Notes: generated by a model from the sequence alone, not told the origin. Positions 17,174 through 26,790 are shown, numbered from the stretch's first letter. The stretch: 64,000 bases of DNA from Ga0077527 sp038144955 (GCA_038144955.1 JAYQOT010000004.1:8330-72329), one strand, 5' to 3'. A program made the numbers and translations.

Positions 17174-18133
17174 TCAGTTGCCGGCGAGTATGCTCATCAC
17201 CGCCATGCGGATGGCAATCCCGAATGTGACCTGGGGCAGTATCACCGATTGCCTGCCGTCGGCGACGCTGGAATCTATTTCGACCCCACGATTCATCGGC
17301 CCGGGATGCAGCACGATGGCGTCGGGCTTGGCCAAAGCGAGCTTGTCTTCCGTCAGGCCGTAGTATTTGTAGAACTCCTGGGCGGAGGGCAGCAGCGCGC
17401 CATTCATGCGTTCGTTTTGCAGGCGCAGCATCATCACCACGTCGACATTTTTCAGGCCCTGTTTCATGTCGGGATAAACCTGGACGCCCAGTTTGTTGAC
17501 ATGAGCGGGGAGAAGGGTGCGCGGGCCGATGACCCGGATTTCCGGGCAGCCCAGGGTAGTCAGGGCATGAATCTGCGATCGCGCCACCCGCGAGTGCAGG
17601 ATGTCACCGACGATGGCCACCCGCAGCTTGGTGAAGTCACCCTTGTAATGGCGGATGGTGTACATGTCGAGCAGGCCCTGGGTGGGGTGCGCGTGACGGC
17701 CATCGCCGGCATTGACGACATGGATGTCCTGCGCAACATGGCGGGCAATCAGGTACGGTGCGCCGCTGGCGGCATGCCGCACGATGAACATGTCTGCCTG
17801 CATCGCCGCCAGGTTGGCCACGGTGTCGAGAACGGTTTCTCCCTTGCTCTGGGAAGATACGTTGATGGCGAGGTTGATGACGTCGGCAGACAGTCGCTTG
17901 GCCGCAATTTCAAATGTGGTCCGGGTGCGCGTCGAGGGCTCGAAGAACAGGTTGAATACCGCCTTGCCGCGCAACAAGGGCACTTTCTTGACTTCACGCT
18001 GGGTGACGCCGACGAATGATTCGGTGGTATCGAGTATCTGGCGCAGCACATCGGCCGGCAAACCTTCCAGGGAGAGCAGATGGTGGAGCTCGCCGTTCTG
18101 GTTGAGTTGCGGATTGGAGTGGTTAAGCCACAT
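17174..18133 (-). CDS. pyrB: Aspartate carbamoyltransferase catalytic subunit
   Basis: PyrB makes carbamoyl-aspartate from aspartate and carbamoyl phosphate, the first committed step of pyrimidine synthesis. The carbamoyl-phosphate loop FEPSTRTRTTFE and the later HPGPMNRG motif are present. The ATG at 18133 has AAAGGG upstream; a TTG at 18142 overlapping the pyrR stop would add three residues. It lies between pyrR and pyrC' in a tightly packed operon, and the long-form association with PyrC' fits a class A type complex. Confidence 0.95.
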   Translation of the reverse strand: MWLNHSNPQLNQNGELHHLLSLEGLPADVLRQILDTTESFVGVTQREVKKVPLLRGKAVFNLFFEPSTRTRTTFEIAAKRLSADVINLAINVSSQSKGETVLDTVANLAAMQADMFIVRHAASGAPYLIARHVAQDIHVVNAGDGRHAHPTQGLLDMYTIRHYKGDFTKLRVAIVGDILHSRVARSQIHALTTLGCPEIRVIGPRTLLPAHVNKLGVQVYPDMKQGLKNVDVVMMLRLQNERMNGALLPSAQEFYKYYGLTEDKLALAKPDAIVLHPGPMNRGVEIDSSVADGRQSVILPQVTFGIAIRMAVMSILAGN

Positions 18134-18138
18134 GGCAG

Positions 18139-18642
18139 TCAACCCTTTACCAATCGCAACGCGAAACGATGATCCGCATCACGGACAAGTTCGATGTTTT
18201 CGTCGGTCCGGATTTCTACCGTCGCACCGACAAAGTCAGCCGAAATCGGCAACTGGCGGCCGCCGCGGTCTATCAGGGCGGCCAGTCGAATGTTCGACGG
18301 GCGGCCGTAGTCGAAGAGTTCGTTCATGGCGGCGCGGATGGTGCGCCCGGTGTAGAGCACATCGTCGACGATGATCACGGCGCAGCCGTCAACGTCGAAA
18401 GGGATGTCTGAACTCTTGACGTTGCGTCGCAATCCCTTGCGGCTGAAATCGTCCCGGTAGAAGGAGACGTCCAATGTTCCCAAGGGAAGGGAGATATTCA
18501 GGGCCTGGTGCAGGCGCTCGGCAAGCCATACTCCGCCAGTGTGAATGCCAACCAGTCCGGTATCGGGCCCGACAACGGGCCGCATCCGGTCGGTCAGCGA
18601 CGCGAGCAACTGCTCAGCGTCAGGAAGCGGTTTAGCCGGCAT
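18139..18642 (-). CDS. pyrR: PyrR, pyrimidine regulator / uracil phosphoribosyltransferase
   Basis: PyrR is a phosphoribosyltransferase-fold protein that in Gram-positives binds pyr mRNA and in many bacteria has uracil phosphoribosyltransferase activity. The PRPP-binding motif VIIVDDVLYTGRT is clear. The start at 18642 (MPAKPLPD) gives 167 aa, near the usual length; an upstream in-frame ATG at 18750 lies inside ruvX and is unlikely. In Pseudomonas-like operons PyrR acts with pyrBC', matching the order here. Confidence 0.93.
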   Translation of the reverse strand: MPAKPLPDAEQLLASLTDRMRPVVGPDTGLVGIHTGGVWLAERLHQALNISLPLGTLDVSFYRDDFSRKGLRRNVKSSDIPFDVDGCAVIIVDDVLYTGRTIRAAMNELFDYGRPSNIRLAALIDRGGRQLPISADFVGATVEIRTDENIELVRDADHRFALRLVKG

Positions 18643-18673
18643 GGCGGGCCGTAGCCTAACACAATCGCCCGCT

Positions 18674-19129
18674 TCAGGACATGCTTCCGGCCTCTTTTCC
18701 CGGCAGTTGGGAGAACCAGGTGCGCAGAATTTCCGCTGCGGCGGCGGCATCCAGCAGTTCGGTGCGCCGTTTTTTCCGTGTCCCCGCTTCCAGCAGGGCA
18801 GCTGTAGCGGCGATTGAAGTCAGGTGCTCGTCGACAAAGTCGACGGGAAGGCCAAACCGGCCGTGGAGCCGCTGACCGAAGCGCCGGGCAAGCCGGGCAG
18901 TTTCATGGGGGCCGCCATCAGCATGCCCCGGCATCCCTACAACCAGGCAGGCGGGACGCCACTCTCCGATCAGGGCAGCGATTGCGCCAAACCGGCTGTC
19001 GTTGTCGGCGCTGCGGATTACCGACAGGGCATGCGCAATACCGAGCTCGATTTCCCCGACGGCGACGCCGACGCGCTTTTCGCCGTAGTCAAAAGCGAGA
19101 ACTGTTCCGCGAGCGGGCCGCGATGTCAC
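18674..19129 (-). CDS. ruvX: RuvX/YqgF, putative pre-16S rRNA nuclease
   Basis: This RNase H-like fold protein of 151 aa is required for 5' maturation of 16S rRNA and was earlier described as a Holliday junction resolvase. The opening motif FDYGEKRVGVAVG holds the first catalytic Asp, and VDEHLTS and DAAAAAEIL near the end are family signatures. It overlaps the stop of yqgE by four bases. The yqgE-ruvX-pyrR-pyrB order is widely conserved. Confidence 0.94.
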   Translation of the reverse strand: MTSRPARGTVLAFDYGEKRVGVAVGEIELGIAHALSVIRSADNDSRFGAIAALIGEWRPACLVVGMPGHADGGPHETARLARRFGQRLHGRFGLPVDFVDEHLTSIAATAALLEAGTRKKRRTELLDAAAAAEILRTWFSQLPGKEAGSMS

Positions 19130-19686
19130 GCGTGTCCGGCTACGTCCGACAAGTTGGCGTAGTTGACGCCTAGGGAGTGCATGGCGGCTGCGAGGCGCTC
19201 CTCGGCAGGCATCTCGAAGAGAATTTCGGCTCGTGCAGGGACAGTCAGCCAGGCGTTTTGCGAGATTTCGTGCTCAAGCTGTCCCGGCGCCCAGCCTGCA
19301 TAGCCGAGTGTGATCAACAAATGTTTAGGTCCGGCACCGCGGGCTACAGCTTCGAGAATGTCCTTGGATGTCGTCAAGCCCAGATCAGTCCCGACCGCAA
19401 GCGTTGATTGCCAGTTGCCCATGGGGCTGTGCAGCACAAACCCCCGGTCTACCTGAACCGGTCCACCGAAGTGCACCGGTATTGACTGGAAATTGCCGGG
19501 TTCGGGATTGACTTTTATCTGTTCCAGCAGGCTTTGCAGGTTCATGTCAGTAGGGCGGTTGATGACTATGCCCAGGGCGCCGTTTTCGTTGTGCTCGCAG
19601 ACCAGCGTCAGCGACTTTGAAAAGTGCGGATCGGCCATGGCTGGCATGGCGATGAGGAAATGATGCGTGAAATCCTGACTGTTCAT
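19126..19686 (-). CDS. YqgE/AlgH family protein
   Basis: This is a 186-aa UPF0301 protein, named AlgH in Pseudomonas. Family hallmarks are the N-terminal HHFLIAMPAMADPHF and the later GYAGWAPGQLEHEI. Its molecular role is unknown; AlgH was first linked to alginate control. It is the first gene of the yqgE-ruvX-pyr operon and overlaps ruvX by four bases. Confidence 0.93.
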   Translation of the reverse strand: MNSQDFTHHFLIAMPAMADPHFSKSLTLVCEHNENGALGIVINRPTDMNLQSLLEQIKVNPEPGNFQSIPVHFGGPVQVDRGFVLHSPMGNWQSTLAVGTDLGLTTSKDILEAVARGAGPKHLLITLGYAGWAPGQLEHEISQNAWLTVPARAEILFEMPAEERLAAAMHSLGVNYANLSDVAGHA

Positions 19687-19760
19687 GGCGTCCCCCGCCT
19701 ATTGTAAAGCGCGGTACAGGGCACGACAATTGAACGGCTCAATTGAACGTTGCTGATCCA

Positions 19761-21200
19761 ATGCCCGATAAAAACACCGCTCTGATGTGGTTCCGCCGCG
19801 ATTTGCGCTGCACGGACAATGCGGCGCTGCATGCTGCGCTTAGCGGAACAGGCCGCGTTTATTGTGTGTTCGTCTACGATACCGAGATACTCGACACCCT
19901 GCCCTCACGCACCGACCGGCGCGTCGAATTCATCTGGCAATCGCTTGTTGAATTGGACAGTGAGCTGGCGAAGAATGGCGGATGCCTGATAACCCTGCAT
20001 GGACCGGCACGGCAGATCATTCCCGCGCTGGCATTGCGGTTGAAGGTGGGTGCGGTTTACGCCAATCACGATTACGAGCCCGCGGCGGTTGCCCGCGATT
20101 CGGCAGTCGAAAAGCAGCTGGCGGCGGCAGGGATTGAATTCCTGACCAGAAAAGACCAGGTCATATTTGAAAAAAACGAGATTCTTACGCAGGGTGGAAC
20201 GCCTTTTTCGGTTTTTACTCCCTATAAAAACGCCTGGCTGAAGAAGGTTGATGAATTTTTTCTCAAGGCATACCCCGTGGAACGTCATGCTGCAGGCTTG
20301 GCCCGGGCACTGGCTGAGCCGGTGGCGTTGGAGCTGGCAGATATCGGGTTTGAGCCCGCCGGGTTAAAGGCACTTGGCATAGCCGGAGGCAGTGTGTCTG
20401 CAAGGGGGTTATTCGCCGATTTCCTGAAGCGGATCGACCGTTATGGCGCCACTCGCGATTTTCCGGCCCAAAAAGGTCCGTCCTATCTTTCGGTTCATCT
20501 GCGATTCGGCACCATTTCCATCAGGGAACTGGCGCGTGAAGCCTGGATTCGCTCGCGTGGCCGGGGCGGTGAGGGTGCTGCGACCTGGCTATCGGAGCTG
20601 ATCTGGCGGGATTTTTATTTCATGATCCTGCATCACCATCCGCACGTGGTATCGGGTGCTTTCAGGCCGGCTTACGACGCAATACCCTGGCCCAACGATC
20701 CGGCGTTGTTCACGGCATGGTGCGAAGGACGGACCGGCTATCCAATTGTTGACGCCGCGATGCGCCAACTGAACCAGACGGGGTACATGCACAATCGCCT
20801 GCGCATGATTGCCGCTTCGTTCCTGGTCAAGGACCTTCTGGTCGACTGGCGCTGGGGGGAGAAATATTTTGCCGACCGCCTGAATGATTTCGACCTCGCA
20901 GCCAACAACGGTGGCTGGCAGTGGGCGGCATCCACCGGCTGTGACGCACAACCGTATTTCCGGATTTTCAATCCCGTCACCCAGTCGGGAAAATTCGATC
21001 CGGACGGGTCCTTCATCCGGCGGTATTTGCCGGAACTCGCGGGCTGCGACGCGCGCCATATCCATGCACCCTGGACCATGGCCGCTGAACAACAAAAGTC
21101 GGCAGGTGTGGTCATCGGCCAGGATTATCCCGCGCCGTGTGTCGAGCACGCGGCGGCCAGGGCGCGCGCACTCGAGCTCTTCAAGAAGGTCAGGCAGTAA
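19761..21200 (+). CDS. phrB: Deoxyribodipyrimidine photolyase
   Basis: This FAD enzyme uses blue light to split cyclobutane pyrimidine dimers. It has an N-terminal antenna-binding domain (MWFRRDLRCTDN onward) and a C-terminal FAD domain with ATWLSELIWRDFY, MRQLNQTGYMHNR and NNGGWQWAASTG, all signatures of class I CPD photolyases. The ATG at 19761 was preferred to an in-frame TTG at 19743. At 479 aa it is full length. It is transcribed toward trkH, with only three bases between the two stops. Confidence 0.95.
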   Translation: MPDKNTALMWFRRDLRCTDNAALHAALSGTGRVYCVFVYDTEILDTLPSRTDRRVEFIWQSLVELDSELAKNGGCLITLHGPARQIIPALALRLKVGAVYANHDYEPAAVARDSAVEKQLAAAGIEFLTRKDQVIFEKNEILTQGGTPFSVFTPYKNAWLKKVDEFFLKAYPVERHAAGLARALAEPVALELADIGFEPAGLKALGIAGGSVSARGLFADFLKRIDRYGATRDFPAQKGPSYLSVHLRFGTISIRELAREAWIRSRGRGGEGAATWLSELIWRDFYFMILHHHPHVVSGAFRPAYDAIPWPNDPALFTAWCEGRTGYPIVDAAMRQLNQTGYMHNRLRMIAASFLVKDLLVDWRWGEKYFADRLNDFDLAANNGGWQWAASTGCDAQPYFRIFNPVTQSGKFDPDGSFIRRYLPELAGCDARHIHAPWTMAAEQQKSAGVVIGQDYPAPCVEHAAARARALELFKKVRQ

Positions 21201-21203
21201 TGC

Positions 21204-22661
21204 TTATTTGCGCCAGAAGGCCGGGGTAAACACAACCAGTAAAGCGAACAGCTCCAGGCGCCCGAGCAGCATGGCGAATGCGCAGACCCAGGTCTGGAAA
21301 TCGGACAGCACGGCAAAATTGGTTGCGGGCCCCACCTGGTGCAGACCGGGGCCGATATTGTTCAGCGAAGCGACTACCGCAGAGAAGGCAGTCATTGCAT
21401 CCAGACCGGTCCAGCCCAGTATCAGGGTCATGGTTACGAGCATGACGACCCAGATGAAGAAAAATCCGAGAACGGCAAAAACAATCGGATCGGCCACCAC
21501 CTGTCCCGCCACCTTGACCGGATTGACCGCATGGGGATGGGCGAGGCTCTTGATTTCCCGGTAAACCTGACGGTAGAGAATGACTGCCCGCATCATCTTG
21601 ATGCCGCCGCCGGTCGAGCCTGAGCAGCTCAGGAAAGTGCCCAGGAACAAAATCCACAGCGGCGCAAAGACCGGCCAGAGGTTGTAGTCCGCGGTGGCAT
21701 AGCCGGTTGTTGTGCCGACGGAAATGATATTGAAGGCAGCATGGCGCACGGCGTCTGGAAAATCCGGATATATGCCCGAAGCATAGAGCAGGATGGCAAT
21801 GCCGGTAATGCTGACGATTATTACCAGCATGTAATAACGGGCTTCAGTATCGCGTGCGTAGGGCAGGAGGCTCTTGGAGCGCCAGGCCAGAAAATGGGTT
21901 GCGAAGTTGATGCCGGCTATGGTCATGAAGGCAATGGCGACCAGGTCGATTGCGTAGGAGTTGAAATATCCGAAGCTGGCGTCGTGTGAAGAAAAGCCGC
22001 CGAGTGACAATGTGGTAAAGCTGTGGATCATGGCATCCAGTGGAGTCATACCTGCGGCGTGATATGCCAGTCCGCAGGCCAGCGTCAGCGCTGCGTAAAT
22101 CAGCCAGAGACCTTTTGCGGTTTGCGTGACCCGCGGGGTGAGTTGTTCGTCCTTCATCGGACCCGGTATCTCGGATTTGGAAACCTGCCGGCCCCCAACG
22201 CCCAGCATGGGCAATATCGCCACCACCAGCACGATGACGCCCATTCCGCCCAGCCACTGCAGCAATGCGCGCCATACATTGATCGAGGGGGGCAATGTAT
22301 CGAGTCCGGTCAGAACGGTAGCTCCAGTAGCTGTCAGACCCGATACGGCCTCGAAAAAAGCGTCTGTGAAAGAAATCTGCGGTAGTGTCAGCATCAACGG
22401 CACTGCTGCAAACAAGGCACCTCCGGTCCATACCGCGACTACCAGCAATATGCCTTCGCGCAGGCTCAGTTCCCTTTTGTAGTTACGGGTGAGCAGCCAT
22501 AGCACCCCCCCGGTGAAAAAATTGACGACCATTGACCAGAACAGCGCGTTTGCAGCGCCATCGGAGAGGGCAAGGGATACGCCGATTGGCAGCAGATGCG
22601 TCAGGCTCATCGCCATCGCAATGACTCCGACTACCGGGGCAATGGTCAGAAACAGACTCAT
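21204..22661 (-). CDS. trkH: Trk potassium uptake transmembrane protein TrkH
   Basis: TrkH is the membrane channel of the low-affinity potassium uptake system and works with the cytoplasmic gating protein TrkA. The 485-aa protein has about ten hydrophobic helices and the selectivity-filter regions SGLTATGATV, TTLSLGGFSS, SVGTTTGYATAD and ASLNNIGPGL. It lies just downstream of trkA, and the two should form one transcript. Confidence 0.96.
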   Translation of the reverse strand: MSLFLTIAPVVGVIAMAMSLTHLLPIGVSLALSDGAANALFWSMVVNFFTGGVLWLLTRNYKRELSLREGILLVVAVWTGGALFAAVPLMLTLPQISFTDAFFEAVSGLTATGATVLTGLDTLPPSINVWRALLQWLGGMGVIVLVVAILPMLGVGGRQVSKSEIPGPMKDEQLTPRVTQTAKGLWLIYAALTLACGLAYHAAGMTPLDAMIHSFTTLSLGGFSSHDASFGYFNSYAIDLVAIAFMTIAGINFATHFLAWRSKSLLPYARDTEARYYMLVIIVSITGIAILLYASGIYPDFPDAVRHAAFNIISVGTTTGYATADYNLWPVFAPLWILFLGTFLSCSGSTGGGIKMMRAVILYRQVYREIKSLAHPHAVNPVKVAGQVVADPIVFAVLGFFFIWVVMLVTMTLILGWTGLDAMTAFSAVVASLNNIGPGLHQVGPATNFAVLSDFQTWVCAFAMLLGRLELFALLVVFTPAFWRK

Positions 22662-22715
22662 TCAGGCCGTGGAAGGATGCGGATTGATGCCTGGGGAATG
22701 CGACACGTCAGGCAT

Positions 22716-24128
22716 TTACAGAAAGCCGACACTGACCTGAAACAGTTTTTCGACTTTGGGCACAATGCGCTTGTTGATCGCAAATACGATCACGTGATCA
22801 TCGGGTTCAATGACGGTGTCATGATGTGCGATCAACACTTCCCGATCCGCCGGCTTGGAGCTGCTGCCGTTTGCGGGCTTTTTTTTGCGCATGATTGCGC
22901 CAATCGTGGCGCCCTTGGGCAGGTCGAGCTCCTCAATGCGGCGCCCGACAACCCTGGAGGATTTGGCGTCGCCATGTGCCACCAGTTCCAGCGCCTCGGC
23001 AGCGCCACGTCGCAGGCTGTGGACCGCAACACAATCACCATGCCGGACATGCGCAAGCAGGGTGCCAATCGTGGTCTGTGCAGGCGAAATCGCGATATCG
23101 ATCTGTCCGGATTGCACCAGGTTGACATAGGAACTGCGATTGATCAGCGCCACTACCCGGCGGACCCCCATGCGTTTGGCCAGCAGCGAAGACATGATGT
23201 TCGTTTCATCATCATTGGTCAGGGCGCAATAAACGTCCATGTCGCTGATGTTTTCGGACTGCAGCAGATCCTCATCGGTGACATCGCCGACAAGAACCAG
23301 GCTCGAACGAAGGTCTGCAGCCAGGCGCTCGGCACCGGGCCGGCTGTATTCGATGATTTTGACTTCGTATCGGTCTTCAATGGCCTTGGCCAAACGGCGA
23401 CCGATGTTTCCGCCTCCGCCGATCATGACCCGCTTCACCGGTTTGTCCATGCGCCGCAACTCACGCATGATGCCTCGGATATTTTCGGTGGCGGCAATGA
23501 AGAACACCTCGTCGCCTGCTTCGATTACGGTCGAAGCGTCCGGGATGATCGGACTTTCCTGACGGAAAATCGCGGCCACCCGGGTATCGAGGTTGGGCAA
23601 ATGCTGGCGAATGGTCTGTAACTCGTGCCCAACCAGCGGGCCGCCGTGGAATGCGCGTACCGCAACGAGGCTGACGCTGCCCTCCGCGAATTCTAGAACC
23701 TGCAGCGTTTCCGGAAACTCAATCAGTTTACCGATGTAATCGGTCAGCACCTGCTCGGGGCAGATTACCGTGTCGACCGAGAAATTTTCGGGAGAAAACA
23801 TTTCCGGATGCGACAGGTAATCGGCAGCGCGGATGCGCGCGATTTTCGTCGGGATATTGAACATTGTTGCGGCAAGCTTGCAGGCGACCAGGTTGGTTTC
23901 GTCGCTTTGCGTAACTGCAAGAATCATGTCGGCATCGCGGGCGCCGGCTCGCTCCAGGGTTTCAGGATGACCGGCATTCCCTGTAATCGTGCGCAGGTCA
24001 AGGCGGTCCTGAAGCTTGCGCAGACGACCGGCATCGGTGTCGACGACAGTGATGTCATTGGCTTCGGAGACCAGGTTTTCGGCGACGGAACTGCCGACCT
24101 GTCCTGCGCCGAGGATGACGATACGCAA
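22716..24128 (-). CDS. trkA: Trk system potassium uptake protein TrkA
   Basis: TrkA is the peripheral NAD(H)-binding subunit that gates TrkH. Two Rossmann RCK domains are seen, beginning with MRIVILGAGQVGSSVA and, in the second half, VMIGGGGNIGRRLAKA, each followed by a TrkA_C region. At 470 aa it is slightly longer than E. coli TrkA; the extra residues are in the second TrkA_C domain, around the KKKPANGSSSKPAD stretch. It precedes trkH by 54 bases. Confidence 0.96.
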   Translation of the reverse strand: MRIVILGAGQVGSSVAENLVSEANDITVVDTDAGRLRKLQDRLDLRTITGNAGHPETLERAGARDADMILAVTQSDETNLVACKLAATMFNIPTKIARIRAADYLSHPEMFSPENFSVDTVICPEQVLTDYIGKLIEFPETLQVLEFAEGSVSLVAVRAFHGGPLVGHELQTIRQHLPNLDTRVAAIFRQESPIIPDASTVIEAGDEVFFIAATENIRGIMRELRRMDKPVKRVMIGGGGNIGRRLAKAIEDRYEVKIIEYSRPGAERLAADLRSSLVLVGDVTDEDLLQSENISDMDVYCALTNDDETNIMSSLLAKRMGVRRVVALINRSSYVNLVQSGQIDIAISPAQTTIGTLLAHVRHGDCVAVHSLRRGAAEALELVAHGDAKSSRVVGRRIEELDLPKGATIGAIMRKKKPANGSSSKPADREVLIAHHDTVIEPDDHVIVFAINKRIVPKVEKLFQVSVGFL

Positions 24129-24298
24129 ATGTATTCCCCTGTCAGGCGGTCACAAGGACACCGCATTCATTCGTGAAAAAAGAAACTGCGCAATTGTATA
24201 CGCTGATTTCAGGGGATTCCCGGTGCGCTGCCCGATACCCGGGACTGGTAAATTTTTCATGTGGCATAATCAACAGTCGTTAAAAGCATCCTAACCCA

Positions 24299-25027
24299 TT
24301 GACTCGAATATATTTTCCGGATGCCATTCCGGAGCACGGCATATGTGAAATTCCTGCAGCGCAGGCCCATCACATCGTGCATGTATTGCGCCTTGGCAAA
24401 GGTGACCCGATAACGCTTTTCGATGGCATGAACACGGAATACAGGGCGGTCATCAGCGAGTGCGCGAGGGGGAACGTGCGGGTCAAGGTGCAGGAGCGAA
24501 ATCCAGGAAACCGCGAATCCCCCTTGCAGGTCACGCTGGTGCAGGCGGTTTCCAGCGGCGAGCGCATGGATTTTACGGTGCAGAAAGCGGTGGAACTGGG
24601 GATAGCCGCAGTGCAGCCGGTCCTCTCCGAACGCTGCGTGGTGCGCCTGTCTGGAGAGCGGGCAGCGAAAAGGGTTGCCCACTGGCAGGCGGTTGCGGTG
24701 GCGGCCTGCGAGCAATGCGGTCGCAGCCAGGTGCCTTCGGTCCACGGGCTGTTGTCCTACGCCACATGGCTGGGCCAGGCTTCCAGCGATACCGGGACGC
24801 GAATTCTGCTCGCCCCGGATGGGGAAACCGGATTGAAGGATATGCATCGTCCGGCAGGAGGCATCCTGTTGCTCGCCGGGCCGGAAGGCGGTTTGACTGC
24901 AGCGGAGCTGGATAGCGCGCGACGCGCGGGATTCATCGCGCTTAGACTGGGGCCACGCACCCTGCGCACCGAAACCGCGGCTTTGGCGGCACTGGCCGCC
25001 ATGCAGGTCTTGTGGGGGGATTTCTAG
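24299..25027 (+). CDS. rsmE: 16S rRNA (uracil-1498-N3)-methyltransferase RsmE
   Basis: RsmE methylates U1498 in the decoding region of 16S rRNA. The N-terminal PUA-like domain starts MTRIYFP, and the SPOUT knot motif LLAGPEGGLTAAE with LGPRTLRTETAA is at the C-terminus. The start is a TTG codon; the conserved N-terminus begins at exactly this point and there is no nearby ATG. It is followed by argA on the same strand after about 75 bases. Confidence 0.93.
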   Translation: MTRIYFPDAIPEHGICEIPAAQAHHIVHVLRLGKGDPITLFDGMNTEYRAVISECARGNVRVKVQERNPGNRESPLQVTLVQAVSSGERMDFTVQKAVELGIAAVQPVLSERCVVRLSGERAAKRVAHWQAVAVAACEQCGRSQVPSVHGLLSYATWLGQASSDTGTRILLAPDGETGLKDMHRPAGGILLLAGPEGGLTAAELDSARRAGFIALRLGPRTLRTETAALAALAAMQVLWGDF

Positions 25028-25088
25028 GCGCTCGCTTTTACAGTCGAGGGTTCTCGCATACCATCGGATAAACCGGACATAGACGATC

Positions 25089-25104
25089 AGGGAGAACAAT
25101 CATT
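25089..25104 (+). promoter_or_regulatory. Ribosome binding site and probable ATT start of argA
   Basis: AGGGAGA at 25089-25095 lies seven bases before an ATT at 25102. The frame is stopped at 25069 (TAA) and has no ATG, GTG or TTG before 25261, yet clear ArgA homology starts well upstream of 25261. ATT (or the ATC at 25099) is therefore the best available start. Confidence 0.6.
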
Positions 25105-26475
25105 TCCAGCGGAAACGATAATTCCGGCGCCAGCCAGGACTCGCCCAAGGCACGGCAACGCCTGTCTGCACAGGATCGCTTCATCGACTGGTTCCAGTCG
25201 GTTGCGCCCTATATCCATGCTTTCCGGGGCAAGGTATTTGTCATCGCCTTCGGCGGGGAGGTGGTTGCCGACGGTCGTTTTTTTCATCTCACGCACGACC
25301 TTAATCTGCTGGCTGCCCTGGGTGTAAGGCTCGTGCTGGTTCACGGGTCGCGTCCGCAGATCGAGTCCAAACTGAAGGCACAGAAAATCCGCAGCCGTTT
25401 TGCCGAGCGGCTGCGGGTTACCGACGGTGCGGCACTGGAGGCCGCTATGGAGGTGGCAGGAAAGCTCCGAGTGCAGATCGAAGCATCGCTGTCGATGGGT
25501 TTACCCAACTCTCCAATGGCGGGAGCGCATATCCGGGTCGCCAGCGGCAACTTTGTTACTGCGCGGCCGATCGGCGTGGTTGACGGCGTTGACCTAATGC
25601 ATACCGGCGAGGTGCGGAAAATCGACTCCGCCGCGATCGAGCGCAGATTGAAAGACGAAGAGCTGGTGGTGCTGTCCCCGCTGGGGTATTCGCCGACCGG
25701 TGAGGTATTTAACCTGGCCCTTGGGGATGTAGCGTCCGCAACCGCGGTGGCCCTCAAGGCCGACAAGCTGATTTTCATGATGGATACTCCGGGCGTGACC
25801 GGGAAGCGTGGTGAATTGCTGAGGGAACTGACGGTACGCGAGGGGCGTAACCTGCTCAGCCGCGGCCGGGTCGCGGTTGAGGAAATCCGGAATTATCTGC
25901 CGGCGGCAGTGCGGGCCTGCGAGCAAGGGGTGGGACGCGCCCACCTGATTTCGGGACACCTGGACGACAGCCTGTTGCTGGAGTTGTTTACCCACAAGGG
26001 CGTGGGCACGCTGGTCACTCCTGATCCGCTGGAAACCCTGCGGCACGCCAAAATCGAGGACATCGGCGGCCTGCTGCAGTTGATAGAACCCCTTGAAGAC
26101 GAGGGCATACTGGTCAAGCGCAACCGGGACCTGCTCGAAATGGAGATCGACCGCTTCTGGGTACTCGAGCACGACCGGATGATCATCGGTTGCGCTGCAC
26201 TGTACCCATTCTCCGATGAGCGGTCCGGTGAGCTGGCCGGGCTCGCGGTTCACCCTGAGTTTCGGGGCAGGGGTGCCGGCGAGCGGCTGCTGGCAGCAGT
26301 GGAAAAGCGTGCACGGGGTTTGCGCCTGAAGCAGCTGTTTGTTTTGACCACCCGTGCCGAGCACTGGTTTGTGGAGAGGGGGTTTGTTGAAACCGATGTG
26401 ACCGCCTTGCCGCAAAAAAAGAAAGAGCTGTATAACTATCAGCGGCGGTCCGTGGTACTCACCAAGCGGCTGTAA
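25102..26475 (+). CDS. argA: Amino-acid N-acetyltransferase (N-acetylglutamate synthase)
   Basis: ArgA makes N-acetylglutamate, the first step of arginine synthesis, and is normally feedback-inhibited by arginine. It has an amino-acid-kinase-like domain (about residues 30-300) and a C-terminal GNAT domain (about 310-450). The conserved opening DWFQSVAPYIHAFRGK lies before the first normal start codon (GTG at 25261), so translation must begin earlier; I placed it at ATT 25102, which has a good ribosome site. With that start the protein has 457 residues, close to the family length. Confidence 0.85.
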   Translation: MSSGNDNSGASQDSPKARQRLSAQDRFIDWFQSVAPYIHAFRGKVFVIAFGGEVVADGRFFHLTHDLNLLAALGVRLVLVHGSRPQIESKLKAQKIRSRFAERLRVTDGAALEAAMEVAGKLRVQIEASLSMGLPNSPMAGAHIRVASGNFVTARPIGVVDGVDLMHTGEVRKIDSAAIERRLKDEELVVLSPLGYSPTGEVFNLALGDVASATAVALKADKLIFMMDTPGVTGKRGELLRELTVREGRNLLSRGRVAVEEIRNYLPAAVRACEQGVGRAHLISGHLDDSLLLELFTHKGVGTLVTPDPLETLRHAKIEDIGGLLQLIEPLEDEGILVKRNRDLLEMEIDRFWVLEHDRMIIGCAALYPFSDERSGELAGLAVHPEFRGRGAGERLLAAVEKRARGLRLKQLFVLTTRAEHWFVERGFVETDVTALPQKKKELYNYQRRSVVLTKRL

Positions 26476-26514
26476 CAATTTTTTAACATTGACGGATTAT
26501 TGTGGAGAAACTTC

Positions 26515-26790
26515 ATGCCGCGCACCATATTTTGCGTAAGACTCAAGCGCGAAGCCGAAGGGCTTGATTTTCCGACTTATCCTGGCGAGCTCGGAAAGCG
26601 GATTTTTGAAAGCGTGTCCAAGGAGGCCTGGAAACAGTGGCTGGAACAGCAGAAAATGCTGGTCAACGAGAACCGCCTGAATCTTGCAGACAAAAAAGCC
26701 CGTGATTATCTCGCCCAGCAGATGGAACGCCATTTCTTTGGGACCGGTGCTGACAAGGCGGCGGGTTACGTTCCACCTTCACAGGCGTGA
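26515..26790 (+). CDS. yggX: Oxidative damage protection protein / Fe(2+)-trafficking YggX
   Basis: This small 91-aa protein protects iron-sulfur clusters and helps move Fe(II). The N-terminus RTIFCVRLKREAEGLDFPTYPG carries the conserved single cysteine, and WKQWLEQQKMLVNENRLN is diagnostic. The ATG at 26515 is preferred over a TTG 15 bases earlier because the family starts at MPRTIFC. It stands between argA and ppk1. Confidence 0.95.
   Translation: MPRTIFCVRLKREAEGLDFPTYPGELGKRIFESVSKEAWKQWLEQQKMLVNENRLNLADKKARDYLAQQMERHFFGTGADKAAGYVPPSQA

Noticed and set aside
16841..18019. 392-codon open frame on the plus strand
   Set aside because: It is the reverse shadow of pyrB and pyrC', both well supported.
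22596..23621. 341-codon open frame on the plus strand
   Set aside because: It is antisense to trkA, whose two RCK domains are clear.
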